This document shows, in pieces, positions 45,906 through 55,632 of a stretch of DNA of 64,000 nt (the stretch's first letter is position 1; every line of letters starts with the position of its first letter). A model generated the notes under the pieces. It searched no databases, had not been told where the DNA came from, and saw only the letters and a program-made list of their open reading frames with translations. The stretch comes from Paenibacillus shirakamiensis (GTDB lineage: Bacteria > Bacillota > Bacilli > Paenibacillales > Paenibacillaceae): the NCBI RefSeq assembly GCF_017874255.1, contig NZ_JAGGLD010000004.1, positions 62,001-126,000 on the forward strand, written 5' to 3'. Both the position numbers and the translations under genes were made by a program.

Positions 45906-45930
45906 TATAATCGCTAGATTTAAGCTAGAT

Positions 45931-47673
45931 TTAAGATACAAGTAACCATACACTGGCTGTACCAGGAACATCGCCTTTTGTCCACCATTGGGCTTTGTAA
46001 CTTTTGCCGCCGTAAGTAACTACAGATTGGCCTTCGTAAGCCTTATCTGCACTCCAAGCTTGAATCGTTCCAGACGTGGCAGGCTTCCATGAACTGGTCG
46101 TATCCGGTTGGTCTCCCTTCGTCCACCACTGAGCAATGTATTCTACACCGTTGTAGAGGACATGGTCTCCTGCGAGGTAGGTACTATTTTTATCCCAAGT
46201 AGGAATTGCGCTTTTAGCTTTCGTGCTAACACTAAGGGCCGTGCTGACAGGTGACACATTACCCGCAGCATCAGATGCTGCAACTGTATAGCTGTAAGCC
46301 GTGCTTGCAGTAAGCCCAGCATCGGTGTAGCTAGGAATAGAAGACGTGCCAACTTTGACCCCTGTACGATAGATGGTATATTGCGCCACACCCACATTGT
46401 CTGTTGATGCCGTCCACGTCAGTGTAATCGTGCTATCCGTCTGCGCAGATGAGTTCACTCCAACTGGAATCGTAGGAGCTTGGGTGTCTGTGACAGAGCC
46501 AGATAACGTGCTCACTGCAAAGGCCGAACTTGCAGCTGAGCGATTCCCAGCAGCATCTAGAGCTGTAATTGTATACGAGTAGGAGACTCCTGCTTTGAGG
46601 CCGGAATCAACATAGGTAGTCGTTGTAGAAGTTCCTACTAGAGTACCATTTCGATATACTTCATATTTGGTCACGCCTACATTGTCTGTAGAAGGACTCC
46701 ACATTAAATCGATACTTGTCTGTGTCTGACTATGGGACATGATCCCTGCTGGCACAGTGGGTGCGGCTGTATCTGTAACATTTGCCTTGGTGCTAACGCT
46801 AACGGAACTACTAGCTACAGAACGCGCGCCTGTGGTATCGATAGCTACTACCGAGTACGTATAAGCCTTGTTAGCTGTGAGTGCTGTATCCGTATAGCTG
46901 GTAGTCGTGGACGTTCCCACTACAGCACCATTCCGAGAGATTTCGTACTGCTTCACGCCACTAGTAGAAGTGGAGGGAAGCCAGTTCAGTGTGATACTAT
47001 TCGTAGTCTGAGCAGATGAGGCTAGACCTGTTGGCGCAGCAGGTGCAGTGGCAGGGGGAGTGCTGCCATTAACGAGGTTCACATCGACCACTTGGTAAAA
47101 GGCATTACCTGTATCCGCAATCTCCCATACAGCGAGGATAATATTGTAGCCACTACGATCGGTAGGAACATTACACTCATGGGTTACCGTAGCATTCGGT
47201 CTTGCCCCTTTATCATTGATATAACAGAACGGTGTAAGATCTAGCTGAGCGCGAGTTAAGGGTTTGCTCTGATCCCAACCTTTTTTGGTGATATAGTATT
47301 TCCATTCTTTTGTAGCATGAAGGGCTGTGAGCTTCCATTGGAACGTATTTTTGCCGCCGTTCATCGTAATCTTAGTCCAGCGGTCAGCAGATTGTTCTTC
47401 TAACTCTGGATATTTACCCACACCAGCTAAATTGCCATCGGGTACACCAGCTGTAGGGAAATTACCTACTCCTTCTACACTTTGAGGTTCATATTGAATA
47501 CTGCCGCAATTCTTGTTAATGCCCTGAGCACAGAGTGCAGATCGACTGCCTGGAGACTCAATGTATCCATGCGCGGAAGCGCTTCCAGCAAACACTAGCA
47601 TAAGCACAGCACCCATAAGCGCCAGCGCCGCTGTAATCCAGACTTTAGATTTGTAGATCGGGGTTAAAATCAT
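45931..47673 (-). CDS. Chitin-active lytic polysaccharide monooxygenase, AA10-FN3(x3)-CBM5/12(x2)
   Basis: Secreted copper enzyme of 580 aa that oxidatively breaks chitin chains. The signal peptide ends SASA, leaving His35 as the mature N-terminus; with His119 (TALHATKEW) it forms the copper histidine brace. The AA10 domain spans about 35-205, three FN3 modules about 212-485, and two CBM5/12 chitin-binding modules (AWSADKAYEGQSVVTYGGK; YLAGDHVLYNGVEYIAQWW) fill the C-terminus. AAAGGAGGAG before ATG. The FN3 units resemble those of the chitinase at 37031, so the two proteins probably act together. Confidence 0.93.
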   Translation of the reverse strand: MILTPIYKSKVWITAALALMGAVLMLVFAGSASAHGYIESPGSRSALCAQGINKNCGSIQYEPQSVEGVGNFPTAGVPDGNLAGVGKYPELEEQSADRWTKITMNGGKNTFQWKLTALHATKEWKYYITKKGWDQSKPLTRAQLDLTPFCYINDKGARPNATVTHECNVPTDRSGYNIILAVWEIADTGNAFYQVVDVNLVNGSTPPATAPAAPTGLASSAQTTNSITLNWLPSTSTSGVKQYEISRNGAVVGTSTTTSYTDTALTANKAYTYSVVAIDTTGARSVASSSVSVSTKANVTDTAAPTVPAGIMSHSQTQTSIDLMWSPSTDNVGVTKYEVYRNGTLVGTSTTTTYVDSGLKAGVSYSYTITALDAAGNRSAASSAFAVSTLSGSVTDTQAPTIPVGVNSSAQTDSTITLTWTASTDNVGVAQYTIYRTGVKVGTSSIPSYTDAGLTASTAYSYTVAASDAAGNVSPVSTALSVSTKAKSAIPTWDKNSTYLAGDHVLYNGVEYIAQWWTKGDQPDTTSSWKPATSGTIQAWSADKAYEGQSVVTYGGKSYKAQWWTKGDVPGTASVWLLVS

Positions 47674-47973
47674 TATTCTCCTCCTTTAGGATAGTGGGAT
47701 AAGTACTCTATCAGAGTAGCGGATTAAATCTAGGATGGGCTAGATTCCTTAGTCCTAGAATAAGGAAAGATATAGAAAAAAGACCCTATAAATTAGGGCC
47801 AAAGTATTATTTTGGAGATATTTACCCCTCATGATCTGTAATATAATGGGTAATATTTACTGTTTAGATTAATCGAGTTCATTGCATTATGAAAGAATAC
47901 AATGTGTACCATAACTAAAACAAATTCTAACTAAAACAAATTTTCTCTCTTTGGAGCACTTAGACAGTTGAGG
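47674..47973. other. Intergenic region upstream of the LPMO gene
   Basis: Carries a TACTCT-ATC-AGAGTA palindrome (47705-47719) about 32 bases before the LPMO start, possibly an operator, and the weak terminator at 47774-47798. No gene is seen. Confidence 0.4.
47774..47798 (-). terminator. Weak terminator of the hscC operon
   Basis: On the minus strand CCCTA/TAGGG with a five-base loop is followed by CTTTTTT. Confidence 0.5.
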
Positions 47974-49110
47974 CTACAGCCACCGTTTGCGGAGTAGGAA
48001 AGTGGCAGCACTTTTCAGACGTAATTTGAAGGAGATCTTACCTAACTCATCCTTAAGGCGCTGGGTTAAGCGTACCTCAGAAACTTGATTCTTTTCCCGA
48101 TTTCGAAGCATGAGATCGTTAACCTGAGACATGGCTAGGATGGCTTCGATGCGCTTTGGTTGCAGAGTTAAAAGACGGACATAAAATTTCTTGGCACGCT
48201 GTAGATCGTTAGCTTGATGTGCGGCATAACCAGCTAAGGATAAGGCCTGCACATCATCCGGTGTTCTTAGCAGGATATTCTCTAGAGAGTCTAGAGCTGC
48301 ATTCCAATCCTTTTTCTCGGTATGAATTTTAGCGCGATAAAAGTCTACTTCATTAGGAACAGTGAGAAGCTTTGCTATATGATCACAGGCCTCAAGTGCC
48401 AAATCATACTGCTCACGTGAACAATAATGGTGAATGAACATGTGGGACAGATCGGTATCTCCATCAAAATAACCCGCAGCCTTATTCAACCATTCTTCTG
48501 CTTGTATCCAAGCATCTCCCTTAAGCGCCAAATAAGCTTCTTCTCGTGCTTTGAGAAAGAGATCCGCATCAGGTATTTCGGCCATTAGCACAGGTTCGTA
48601 GGCTAAGGTAGACTCTGGAGTTTTCAGACAAGCATAGGCATAGATTTTAGGGTATGTATTCTGGAATTGCTCTTGATTCTCATTCCACTGTTGATGCCAG
48701 CCGAATGTTCGCACCATGAGATCCCATACCTTCGACGTCAGGAAATAATGTCTATCAAAAAAAGCTAGCAGCGCTTCAGATATCGTCTCTTTGGCTTGGA
48801 GATCCCACAGAAGCTCGGAATGGAGTACAGTATCCCATACGGTGACGTTCATTCTGGATGGATAGTTATCATATATTCTTTGTATATCCATTAAGAATGT
48901 AGTGATCGTCTCATCTGGGAATAGTCCCGATTCTTCTTCAGAAGGCGACGTTTTGGCGTAGGTTAGAGCTGCATCGTAGGCTTCCCGGAGGACTTGGTAT
49001 TCTTCGGGATCATCCTCAGGATGAGAGATCTTAAGTTTCTTCGCATAGGTGCGTTTGATTAAAGTAAGATCATCGGTAGGCTCTATTTGTAATATGGACC
49101 ATGGGTTCAC
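47974..49110 (-). CDS. J-like co-chaperone with TPR-type repeats (DjlB/DjlC-like)
   Basis: Hsp70 partner of 378 aa. The N-terminal J-like domain (residues 1 to about 55) has helix II RTYAKKLKISHPEDDPEEYQ and helix III VLREAYDAAL; the invariant HPD is HPE(DD) here. TPR-like helices fill about 225-345 (RAKIHTEKKDWNAALDSLEN, YAAHQANDLQRAKKFYVRLL). The GTG start shares one base with the hscC stop (TAGTG). In E. coli HscC works with similarly odd J proteins DjlB/DjlC, so pairing here is expected. Confidence 0.8.
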   Translation of the reverse strand: MNPWSILQIEPTDDLTLIKRTYAKKLKISHPEDDPEEYQVLREAYDAALTYAKTSPSEEESGLFPDETITTFLMDIQRIYDNYPSRMNVTVWDTVLHSELLWDLQAKETISEALLAFFDRHYFLTSKVWDLMVRTFGWHQQWNENQEQFQNTYPKIYAYACLKTPESTLAYEPVLMAEIPDADLFLKAREEAYLALKGDAWIQAEEWLNKAAGYFDGDTDLSHMFIHHYCSREQYDLALEACDHIAKLLTVPNEVDFYRAKIHTEKKDWNAALDSLENILLRTPDDVQALSLAGYAAHQANDLQRAKKFYVRLLTLQPKRIEAILAMSQVNDLMLRNREKNQVSEVRLTQRLKDELGKISFKLRLKSAATFLLRKRWL

Positions 49111-50810
49111 TATTCATCATTCCACCTCTCTACATCGTCCAGCATGTTCTTAAAATAACGAGCGAACTTAACAATTTCTTGCTCTTGCTGAGAAGCTAAA
49201 ATATGTTCAAATTGCTGCATCATCTCAGCTAAATCTCTACGTCTGTCTCCGAGAGATTCTTCATAGAGTCGTTCACCTCTTGCAAGAAGCAGGCGGTTAT
49301 GACTTCGATCGCGGGGATGCACTTTGATATGAGCTAGCTGGCTTAAGCGAGCTTCGATATCTTCTTTATGTAGCAATCCCGGCTCTTTCTCAATAATGGC
49401 AGTAGTCTTCTGTCCTGTGCTAATGGTAGTAATCTCTACTTCTAACATGCCATTGATATCATAAGTAAAGCGGACGTCGATGGCCTCTTGACCTGCAGGT
49501 CCCGGAGGAATCGGATGCTGCACTTCACCAAGTCGGATAGTGTTCTCTACACGGCGGCTTTCTCCTTGGAAAATAGCGACTTGAATGTGGCGCTGATTCG
49601 GATGGATCGTACAGTACCGTTCTACTCGGCTGACCGGAATGGGTGTATTACGCTCGATAATAGGACTAAAATGACCAGAATCATATTGCTTCTGACCATA
49701 AGCTTTTGTAGTCTCGATCCCCAAGGTATAAGGACATACATCGGTAAGAATAACTTCCCGAAGGGAAATGTCCCGCTGCTTGAGTGCGACTTGTATAGCG
49801 GTCCCCAAAGCGACAGTTTCGTCTGGATGAATATGAGTGTAAGGGAGTCTGCCAAACATTTTACTGATCATTGATTTAATCAGTGGCATCCGCGTAGCAC
49901 CACCGATGAGAATAATGGCATCTAGATCATGCGCTCTCAATGAGGCATCACGCAGCGCACGTTCGATGGGTTGACGTAAGCGGAGAACCAGCGGATTCAC
50001 AACTTTTTCGAACAGATCCCGATTTAGAGTAAGGTCATACATGTGTTCACCCAGCTGAACATGCATATGGGCTTGGTGGGCGGAGGCAAGTGCACATTTG
50101 CAAGCTTCGGCTTGTCTAAGTAGGGCTGCGCGAGCTTTCTGATCTAAGCTGGCAAAGTCGATACCTGTCTGTTCGATAAAATAATGTTGTAGAAGTTCGG
50201 AGAAGTCTTCCCCACCTAAGTAGTTGTCTCCAGCGACCGATTTCACTTCCATCATGCCTTCAAAATATTCAAGAATCGAAACGTCGAACGTTCCACCTCC
50301 AAGATCTACGACTAAGAATTGAGTCTCTTGTTTCTCTTGGTGCAAGCCATAAGCTATAGCCGCAGCGGTGGGTTCACTAATAAGACGTTCTACCCGTAGC
50401 CCGGCTAATTCTGCTGCTCTTTTGGTGGCTTTACGCTGGGTATCATTGAAGTAAGCAGGTACACTGATAACGGCCTCGGTAATTGGCTGTCCCAGAGCAA
50501 TTTCGGCATCCGCTTTGAGGGAGCGAATGATAAAGGAGGATAGCTCCTCGGCATTAAATGTATGCGGGCCTAACTTATACGTTTTCTCGGTACCCATAAA
50601 TCGCTTGAATACCGCTGCTGTATATTCAGGGTGCGTTAATAATCGTTCTTGGGCAATGCGTCCAATAACAAGTTCACCAGTATGATCTACACTTACAATA
50701 GAAGGAGTGAGGAACTCTCCATATACATTAGGAATGAGCTTTGCTCCCTCTTTGGTCCAGTGAGCTGCCAAGCTATTTGTCGTGCCGAGGTCGATTCCAA
50801 TAATTGTCAT
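49110..50810 (-). CDS. hscC: Hsp70-family chaperone, HscC-like
   Basis: ATP-dependent chaperone of 566 aa, shorter than DnaK (about 610). The nucleotide-binding domain has IGIDLGTTNSLAAHW at residue 3, VISVPAYFNDTQRKATKRA, VVDLGGGTFDVSILEY and ILIGGATRMPLIKSMI. The substrate-binding domain is kept but the lid is short (ends near residue 566). This matches HscC rather than DnaK. The start MTIIGIDLG is preceded by GGAATATCC-type weak sequence. First gene of a two-gene operon with the J-like protein. Confidence 0.87.
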   Translation of the reverse strand: MTIIGIDLGTTNSLAAHWTKEGAKLIPNVYGEFLTPSIVSVDHTGELVIGRIAQERLLTHPEYTAAVFKRFMGTEKTYKLGPHTFNAEELSSFIIRSLKADAEIALGQPITEAVISVPAYFNDTQRKATKRAAELAGLRVERLISEPTAAAIAYGLHQEKQETQFLVVDLGGGTFDVSILEYFEGMMEVKSVAGDNYLGGEDFSELLQHYFIEQTGIDFASLDQKARAALLRQAEACKCALASAHQAHMHVQLGEHMYDLTLNRDLFEKVVNPLVLRLRQPIERALRDASLRAHDLDAIILIGGATRMPLIKSMISKMFGRLPYTHIHPDETVALGTAIQVALKQRDISLREVILTDVCPYTLGIETTKAYGQKQYDSGHFSPIIERNTPIPVSRVERYCTIHPNQRHIQVAIFQGESRRVENTIRLGEVQHPIPPGPAGQEAIDVRFTYDINGMLEVEITTISTGQKTTAIIEKEPGLLHKEDIEARLSQLAHIKVHPRDRSHNRLLLARGERLYEESLGDRRRDLAEMMQQFEHILASQQEQEIVKFARYFKNMLDDVERWNDE

Positions 50811-50920
50811 GGGGATATTCCTCGTCTATGATAGATTTGAGTCCCAGATAGGGACTGTAGTTATTTTATCGGACTTTAGGGTGGATTGTTGAAGTGTAAT
50901 AGGACAGGAGGTTTATTTTA

Positions 50921-51337
50921 ATGCAAAAAAATGTGTGGTCCACGGGCCTATCTGCTGTCCAATTCAGGGTGGCAAGACCTACACATCAACTGGATAAGAT
51001 CGTGACTTTCTATCGGGAGGGTCTAGGTCTGAAGGAAGTGGGTTCATTTCAGGGACATGAGGGGTACGATGGTGTGATTTTTGGACTGCCTGATGAGAAA
51101 TATCAGTTGGAATTCACCCAGTACACGGATGCAGTACCTATACTTCCACCTTCAGAGGATAATTTGCTTGTATTTTATATGCCCGATGAAGCAGAGCGGG
51201 ACCGGGTTGCAAAGCGACTCGCATCTATGGGTCATCCTGCGGTTAAGCCAGAGAACCCTTACTGGAGAGCAAATGGAGTTACCCTATGTGATCCTGATGG
51301 GTGGCGTATTGTCTTACAGCATGGCAGTGGGTTATAG
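50921..51337 (+). CDS. VOC-family (glyoxalase/dioxygenase fold) protein
   Basis: Soluble protein of 138 aa with two paired beta-alpha-beta-beta-beta modules. Typical stretches are RVARPTHQLDKIVTFYREGL with a metal-ligand-type His, YQLEFTQYTDA with Glu, and GVTLCDPDGWRIVLQ. Function within the family is open: isomerase, thiol transferase or binding protein. AGGAGG site. Divergent from the hscC operon. Confidence 0.82.
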   Translation: MQKNVWSTGLSAVQFRVARPTHQLDKIVTFYREGLGLKEVGSFQGHEGYDGVIFGLPDEKYQLEFTQYTDAVPILPPSEDNLLVFYMPDEAERDRVAKRLASMGHPAVKPENPYWRANGVTLCDPDGWRIVLQHGSGL

Positions 51338-51367
51338 AAGAACATATTCATCTTAGGGTTGGACAAG

Positions 51368-51402
51368 AACAAGCTGTTAAGGTTTTCACAGCTTGTTTTT
51401 GA
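51368..51402 (+). terminator. Intrinsic terminator of the VOC gene
   Basis: AACAAGCTGT paired with ACAGCTTGTT, then a T-run. Confidence 0.85.
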
Positions 51403-51422
51403 TTAAGGCATAGAACAAATAA

Positions 51423-51465
51423 AAGAGCGGTCTCCCAAGTCTGGATGACTTGGGAGACCGCTCTT
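51423..51465 (-). terminator. Intrinsic terminator of the nucleotidase gene
   Basis: A 19-pair perfect stem (starting AAGAGCGGTCTCCC) around TGGAT; on the minus strand it is followed by TTTTATTTG. Confidence 0.88.
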
Positions 51466-51489
51466 AATCTTTATTAATACATCATAGTA

Positions 51490-54400
51490 TTACTTTTTGT
51501 TGATGCGGTTCTCAATCTTCGCTTGAATATCTTTTCCAGCGAACGTTGTTTTTACATAGTCGATGAGTGCTTCAAGATCTACTTTGCCTGCTTCACGGTT
51601 CGTACCTTTAAGCAGTGCTGTATAGCCGTCGCCGCCAGAAGACATGAAGTCATTCACTACAATGGTGTAGGAAGCTGCATCTTCGATGGCTTTACCGTCT
51701 GTTTTTTTCAATTCAACGATTTTGGAACCTTGTGGTTTGGAATCATCATAAGTGTAAGTCAGACCGGATACTTGACCAATCGTAGTCTTGGAACCGCCCC
51801 ATTGTTGATTCAGTAGTTCCTTGATTTGTGCACCTGTCATTGTAAGTTTTACAAGTACGTTACCGAAAGGCTCGATGCTGAACATGTCACCATAAGTTAC
51901 ATTGCCTTGTGGAAGATCGTTACGAACTCCACCCGAGTTCATGAATCCGAAGTCTGCATTCATAGCCGTGCGCATGCTGTCTGCAATCAGATTACCTAGT
52001 GCAGATTCACCCGCAGCATTCACTGTACGAGATACGCCTAGGGAAGAAGTACCTACAGGAGCGTTCAGAACTGGAGCATTTTTTGCAAGATAATCACTAA
52101 CCATTTTGGTAATCGTAGCGTCTGGTGTAATGCCTTCATGCTTCACGCTTACGATCGTCGCCTTTTTGCTAATGATGTTCTGTGTTGCACGATCTACGAC
52201 AAGATCCGTGCTAGAGAATGCCGTTCCGTAAGAGTAGGATTCAACAATTAGTTTGTTGTCAACGACAGTGTTCAATCCACCGTGATCATGTCCTCCTACA
52301 ATAACGTCAACTTCATCATCCACGCTCTTAGCTAAGTCAACGACTTCACCGGTAGGTGCATCGCTTGATCCTGCGAATGGATCATGCGCAAGGATGACGA
52401 TAGATTTGATCCCTTGCTTTTTGAGTTCAGCTACCGCTTTGTTCACGGCAACCGTCTGATCCGTGAACTTAAGACCTTTCACACCCGCTGGGCTAACAAT
52501 CGTTGGTGTGATGTTGGTTACAACGCCGATGAAGCCTACTTTGACGCCGCCCACTTCCTTGACAACATAAGCTGGCAAGAAAGCTTTACCGTTCTCATCT
52601 TCTACGTTAGCTACAACGTAAGGGAAGTTTGCACCCGCAAAGTCTGCGCCAGTCTTAGGGTTTTTGCCTCCGTAGATCAGGCGAAGCGCTTCTGCAGAAC
52701 CTTTATCGAATTCGTGGTTACCCACAGTACCTACATCAAATTTCATACGGTTCAAGAAATCAATAGTAGGCTCGTCTTGGAGTAGTGCGGATACAGGACG
52801 GCTTGCGCCAACGGAATCACCCGCATGTACAAGAAGGGTGTTCGGGTTCTTTGCTTTGTATTGCTCCAAGTAAGCGGCCAAGTAGTCAGCACCACCCACA
52901 GTGGAAGTTACTTTACCTGTTGCATCTTTAATATCTTTTTTGTAGTCCAGTTGTCCATGGAAATCATTAATGCCGAGCAATTGAACAGAGATGTTCGTAA
53001 TTAATGTGTCTACAACTTTTGCTGCTTCCGCACGAGTGGAAGTTGCTGCTGGTACGAACATGTTGTTCCCGCGGCCATTGATTACACCACGATCTACAAC
53101 TACGTTCACTTCAGCTTTAGCCCAAGCACTGATCTTAGCACTATCGCTAAATTTCGCCGTTGTAGTTACTTTAATAGATTCGCCAGCTTTTACATCGAGT
53201 GCATGCTTGGCCATAACTGCCATTTGTTCACGGGTGACAGGCTTGTTCGGCTCAAATGTAGTTTTGCTAGTTCCGTTAATAAGTCCGTTCTCATAAGCTG
53301 CCGTGATTGCATTTGCGAACCAGCTATTGGAAGGAACGTCTTTGAAGACAGACTTCCCTTTTGCTTTAAGTTCCAAAGCATTCACAAGCAACGTTGCGAA
53401 TTCTGCACGAGTTACTGTAGATTCCGGTTCGAACGTTGTTTCCGTTTTACCTTTGACAATGTTCTTGGAAGCTAGGTCAGTAATGAACGTAAATGCCCAG
53501 TGTGTTGCTGCCACATCTTTGAAGACTGGGGATTTTGGCGGTTGTGGTGTAGTTGTACCGGGTTGCTCTGGCGTAGGGGCAGGAGCCGCTTTGCTCAGAT
53601 CTAATTTGAAGACACCAAAACCTTTTTCGTTCGTTTGACCAGTGTACTGAATGTTAGCCGTTTGTTTTGCAAATGCTTCTGCTTTTGGAGCAGAAGTAAA
53701 TGTAACATTGAGATCGCCTGCTACAGGAGCGATGGACCAGTTGTTATCTGCTGTAGGGTTGATTTCTTTGTTAGCTGTAATGTAATCCATCAAGATTTGA
53801 CGGTTCTCATCTGGGCTGTCGATTACATATTTGCTACCTTTAAGTCCAGGGAAGTTACCACCACCACTTGCGCGGTAGTTATTCGTAACTACAACGAAGT
53901 CTTGGTTAGGATCGATCGCTTTGCCTTGGAATTGAAGATTAAGTACACGGCTGCTGTTCGCATCGTTCACTGTACCATCTACGTTATATTTCGCAGGTTT
54001 AGTCACATCGATCTGATACGTTACACCATCGATGACATCGAAGTTGTATACAGGGAATTTATCATTCAAAAGTGGTTGTTCCTCTTTCTTAGCTGGATCA
54101 ATCTGATTGAATTTACCTGCGGACATTTCAAGCCATTCTTTAACTGTAGAACCTTTTACCAAAATAGCTTTTAGTGTGTTGTCATACAGATACAAGTCGC
54201 CTGCGCTCTTAATAGCCAAAGGACCTTTTGCGATATCTGTATATTCTTCAGGACCATTTCGTCCTGCTTTGAACGGTGCGCCAGCGGAGAGAACAGGAGT
54301 GTTGGCGTAAGCTGGCAAGTTCTTTTTGATATAGTTCGTAACATAGTCTTTCTGAGCTTTTGTTACGACTTGAATAGAAGGATCATCTTGAATAAGTGCA

Positions 54401-55632
54401 AAGTAGCTGAAGATTGGCGCTGTAGTTGAACCGATTGGGCTGTTCACATAGGCAGAAGTTGCCTCATGTTCAGGTGTAACCGCGTCTACAATTGCTTGAT
54501 CAGGTTCAGCCAAAGATTTCTTGTTCGCTGTATCATAGATGGCTTTGGTAGAAGATTGGGAGGACGCTACTTTCCATGCGCCATCTTTCTTCTCTAGAGT
54601 CAGGTCGATTAGACCTAGGTTGCTACCGCCATATCCTGCTTGAACAGCAGCCACACCGTTGATCGTACCTTTTGCATTATCTACCCCTGGAAGCAAATTG
54701 CCAGAAGCATCTTTGAATAGACCATCAAGTGCTTTGTCGGTAGCCGCAGGGAATACTTTATGAGTATGAGAGAAAGTAATAGCATCGATACCCGGTACCT
54801 TGCTAAGTGGAAGAATGACATCTTCATCCATCACGTTTGCTTTAGCATTGGCATTGACCCCGGAATGTGTCATAGCGATGACGATATCTGCTCCAGCTTT
54901 TCTCATTTCAGGAACAAATTTTTCGGCTGTAGCTACGATATCTTTGGTAATGACTTTACCTTCTAAGTTGGATTTATCCCATTCCATAATCTGTGGAGCT
55001 ACGAGACCTAGAACGCCGACTTTAACCGTTTGTTCTTGACCAGCTTCATCTTTGTAGGTTTTCGTAATGATTTGATAAGGTTTGAAATGGTTGACATCAT
55101 TGTCAGGATTTTTATCTTTGTCGTCATTGTATACGTTTGCATTGACGTAAGGGAAGTTTGCTTTTTTGATGATTTGTTCGAGGAAATCCAGACCATAGTT
55201 GAACTCATGGTTACCCATTGTAGCTGCGTCATACCCCATCAAGTTCATGGCTTTGTATACCGCGTGGGTTTCATCTGCTTTTACGGGTTTAACAAGGGCT
55301 TCATAAGTTCCGAGCGGAGTGCCTTGGATCAGGTCCCCGTTGTCTACTAGGAACGTATTGCCTACTTCTTTACGAGCTTCCTTAACCAATGTAGCTGTTC
55401 TGGATAAGCCTACAGTTGGAGCCGCTGCGCTCTTGTAATAGTCATAGGACATCAAGTTCGTATGGACATCGGTAGTCTCCATAATTCGCATTTTTAGAGG
55501 CGAGCTGGACGTACTTGCATCAGCAGCAGCAAAACCGCCTTGGAGTGGTAGAGCCAGCAAACTGATGGCCATAGAAGATGTGAGAACCTTGGTAAGTTGT
55601 TTGTGTAACCCCTTATTCACTTCATTCTTCAT
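51490..55632 (-). CDS. YfkN-like dual nucleotide phosphoesterase with internal SLH domains
   Basis: Giant surface enzyme of about 1380 aa. After a signal peptide (to about FAAADAS) comes a first metallophosphoesterase plus 5'-nucleotidase C-terminal unit of the CpdB type (METTDVHTNL, FLVDNGDLIQ, TMGNHEFNYG, FSHTHKVF; about residues 45-690). A Pro/Thr linker and three SLH repeats (VFKDVAATHWAF..., about 715-900) follow, then a second unit of the UshA type (GINDFHGQLD, VHAGDSVGAS, TVGNHEFDKG, VGGHDHGG; about 905-1380). B. subtilis YfkN has the same two enzymes fused, giving 2',3'-cyclic phosphodiesterase and nucleotidase activity. SLH repeats would bind it to wall polymer. The start is uncertain: ATG 55632 has GAAAGGG directly adjacent; a TTG at 55671 is also in frame. 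Confidence 0.9.
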   Translation of the reverse strand: MKNEVNKGLHKQLTKVLTSSMAISLLALPLQGGFAAADASTSSSPLKMRIMETTDVHTNLMSYDYYKSAAAPTVGLSRTATLVKEARKEVGNTFLVDNGDLIQGTPLGTYEALVKPVKADETHAVYKAMNLMGYDAATMGNHEFNYGLDFLEQIIKKANFPYVNANVYNDDKDKNPDNDVNHFKPYQIITKTYKDEAGQEQTVKVGVLGLVAPQIMEWDKSNLEGKVITKDIVATAEKFVPEMRKAGADIVIAMTHSGVNANAKANVMDEDVILPLSKVPGIDAITFSHTHKVFPAATDKALDGLFKDASGNLLPGVDNAKGTINGVAAVQAGYGGSNLGLIDLTLEKKDGAWKVASSQSSTKAIYDTANKKSLAEPDQAIVDAVTPEHEATSAYVNSPIGSTTAPIFSYFALIQDDPSIQVVTKAQKDYVTNYIKKNLPAYANTPVLSAGAPFKAGRNGPEEYTDIAKGPLAIKSAGDLYLYDNTLKAILVKGSTVKEWLEMSAGKFNQIDPAKKEEQPLLNDKFPVYNFDVIDGVTYQIDVTKPAKYNVDGTVNDANSSRVLNLQFQGKAIDPNQDFVVVTNNYRASGGGNFPGLKGSKYVIDSPDENRQILMDYITANKEINPTADNNWSIAPVAGDLNVTFTSAPKAEAFAKQTANIQYTGQTNEKGFGVFKLDLSKAAPAPTPEQPGTTTPQPPKSPVFKDVAATHWAFTFITDLASKNIVKGKTETTFEPESTVTRAEFATLLVNALELKAKGKSVFKDVPSNSWFANAITAAYENGLINGTSKTTFEPNKPVTREQMAVMAKHALDVKAGESIKVTTTAKFSDSAKISAWAKAEVNVVVDRGVINGRGNNMFVPAATSTRAEAAKVVDTLITNISVQLLGINDFHGQLDYKKDIKDATGKVTSTVGGADYLAAYLEQYKAKNPNTLLVHAGDSVGASRPVSALLQDEPTIDFLNRMKFDVGTVGNHEFDKGSAEALRLIYGGKNPKTGADFAGANFPYVVANVEDENGKAFLPAYVVKEVGGVKVGFIGVVTNITPTIVSPAGVKGLKFTDQTVAVNKAVAELKKQGIKSIVILAHDPFAGSSDAPTGEVVDLAKSVDDEVDVIVGGHDHGGLNTVVDNKLIVESYSYGTAFSSTDLVVDRATQNIISKKATIVSVKHEGITPDATITKMVSDYLAKNAPVLNAPVGTSSLGVSRTVNAAGESALGNLIADSMRTAMNADFGFMNSGGVRNDLPQGNVTYGDMFSIEPFGNVLVKLTMTGAQIKELLNQQWGGSKTTIGQVSGLTYTYDDSKPQGSKIVELKKTDGKAIEDAASYTIVVNDFMSSGGDGYTALLKGTNREAGKVDLEALIDYVKTTFAGKDIQAKIENRINKK

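Noticed and set aside
53635-54174. Long plus-strand frame opposite the nucleotidase gene
   Set aside because: It is the antisense shadow of a well-supported coding sequence and its product is Cys/Phe-rich without domain features.
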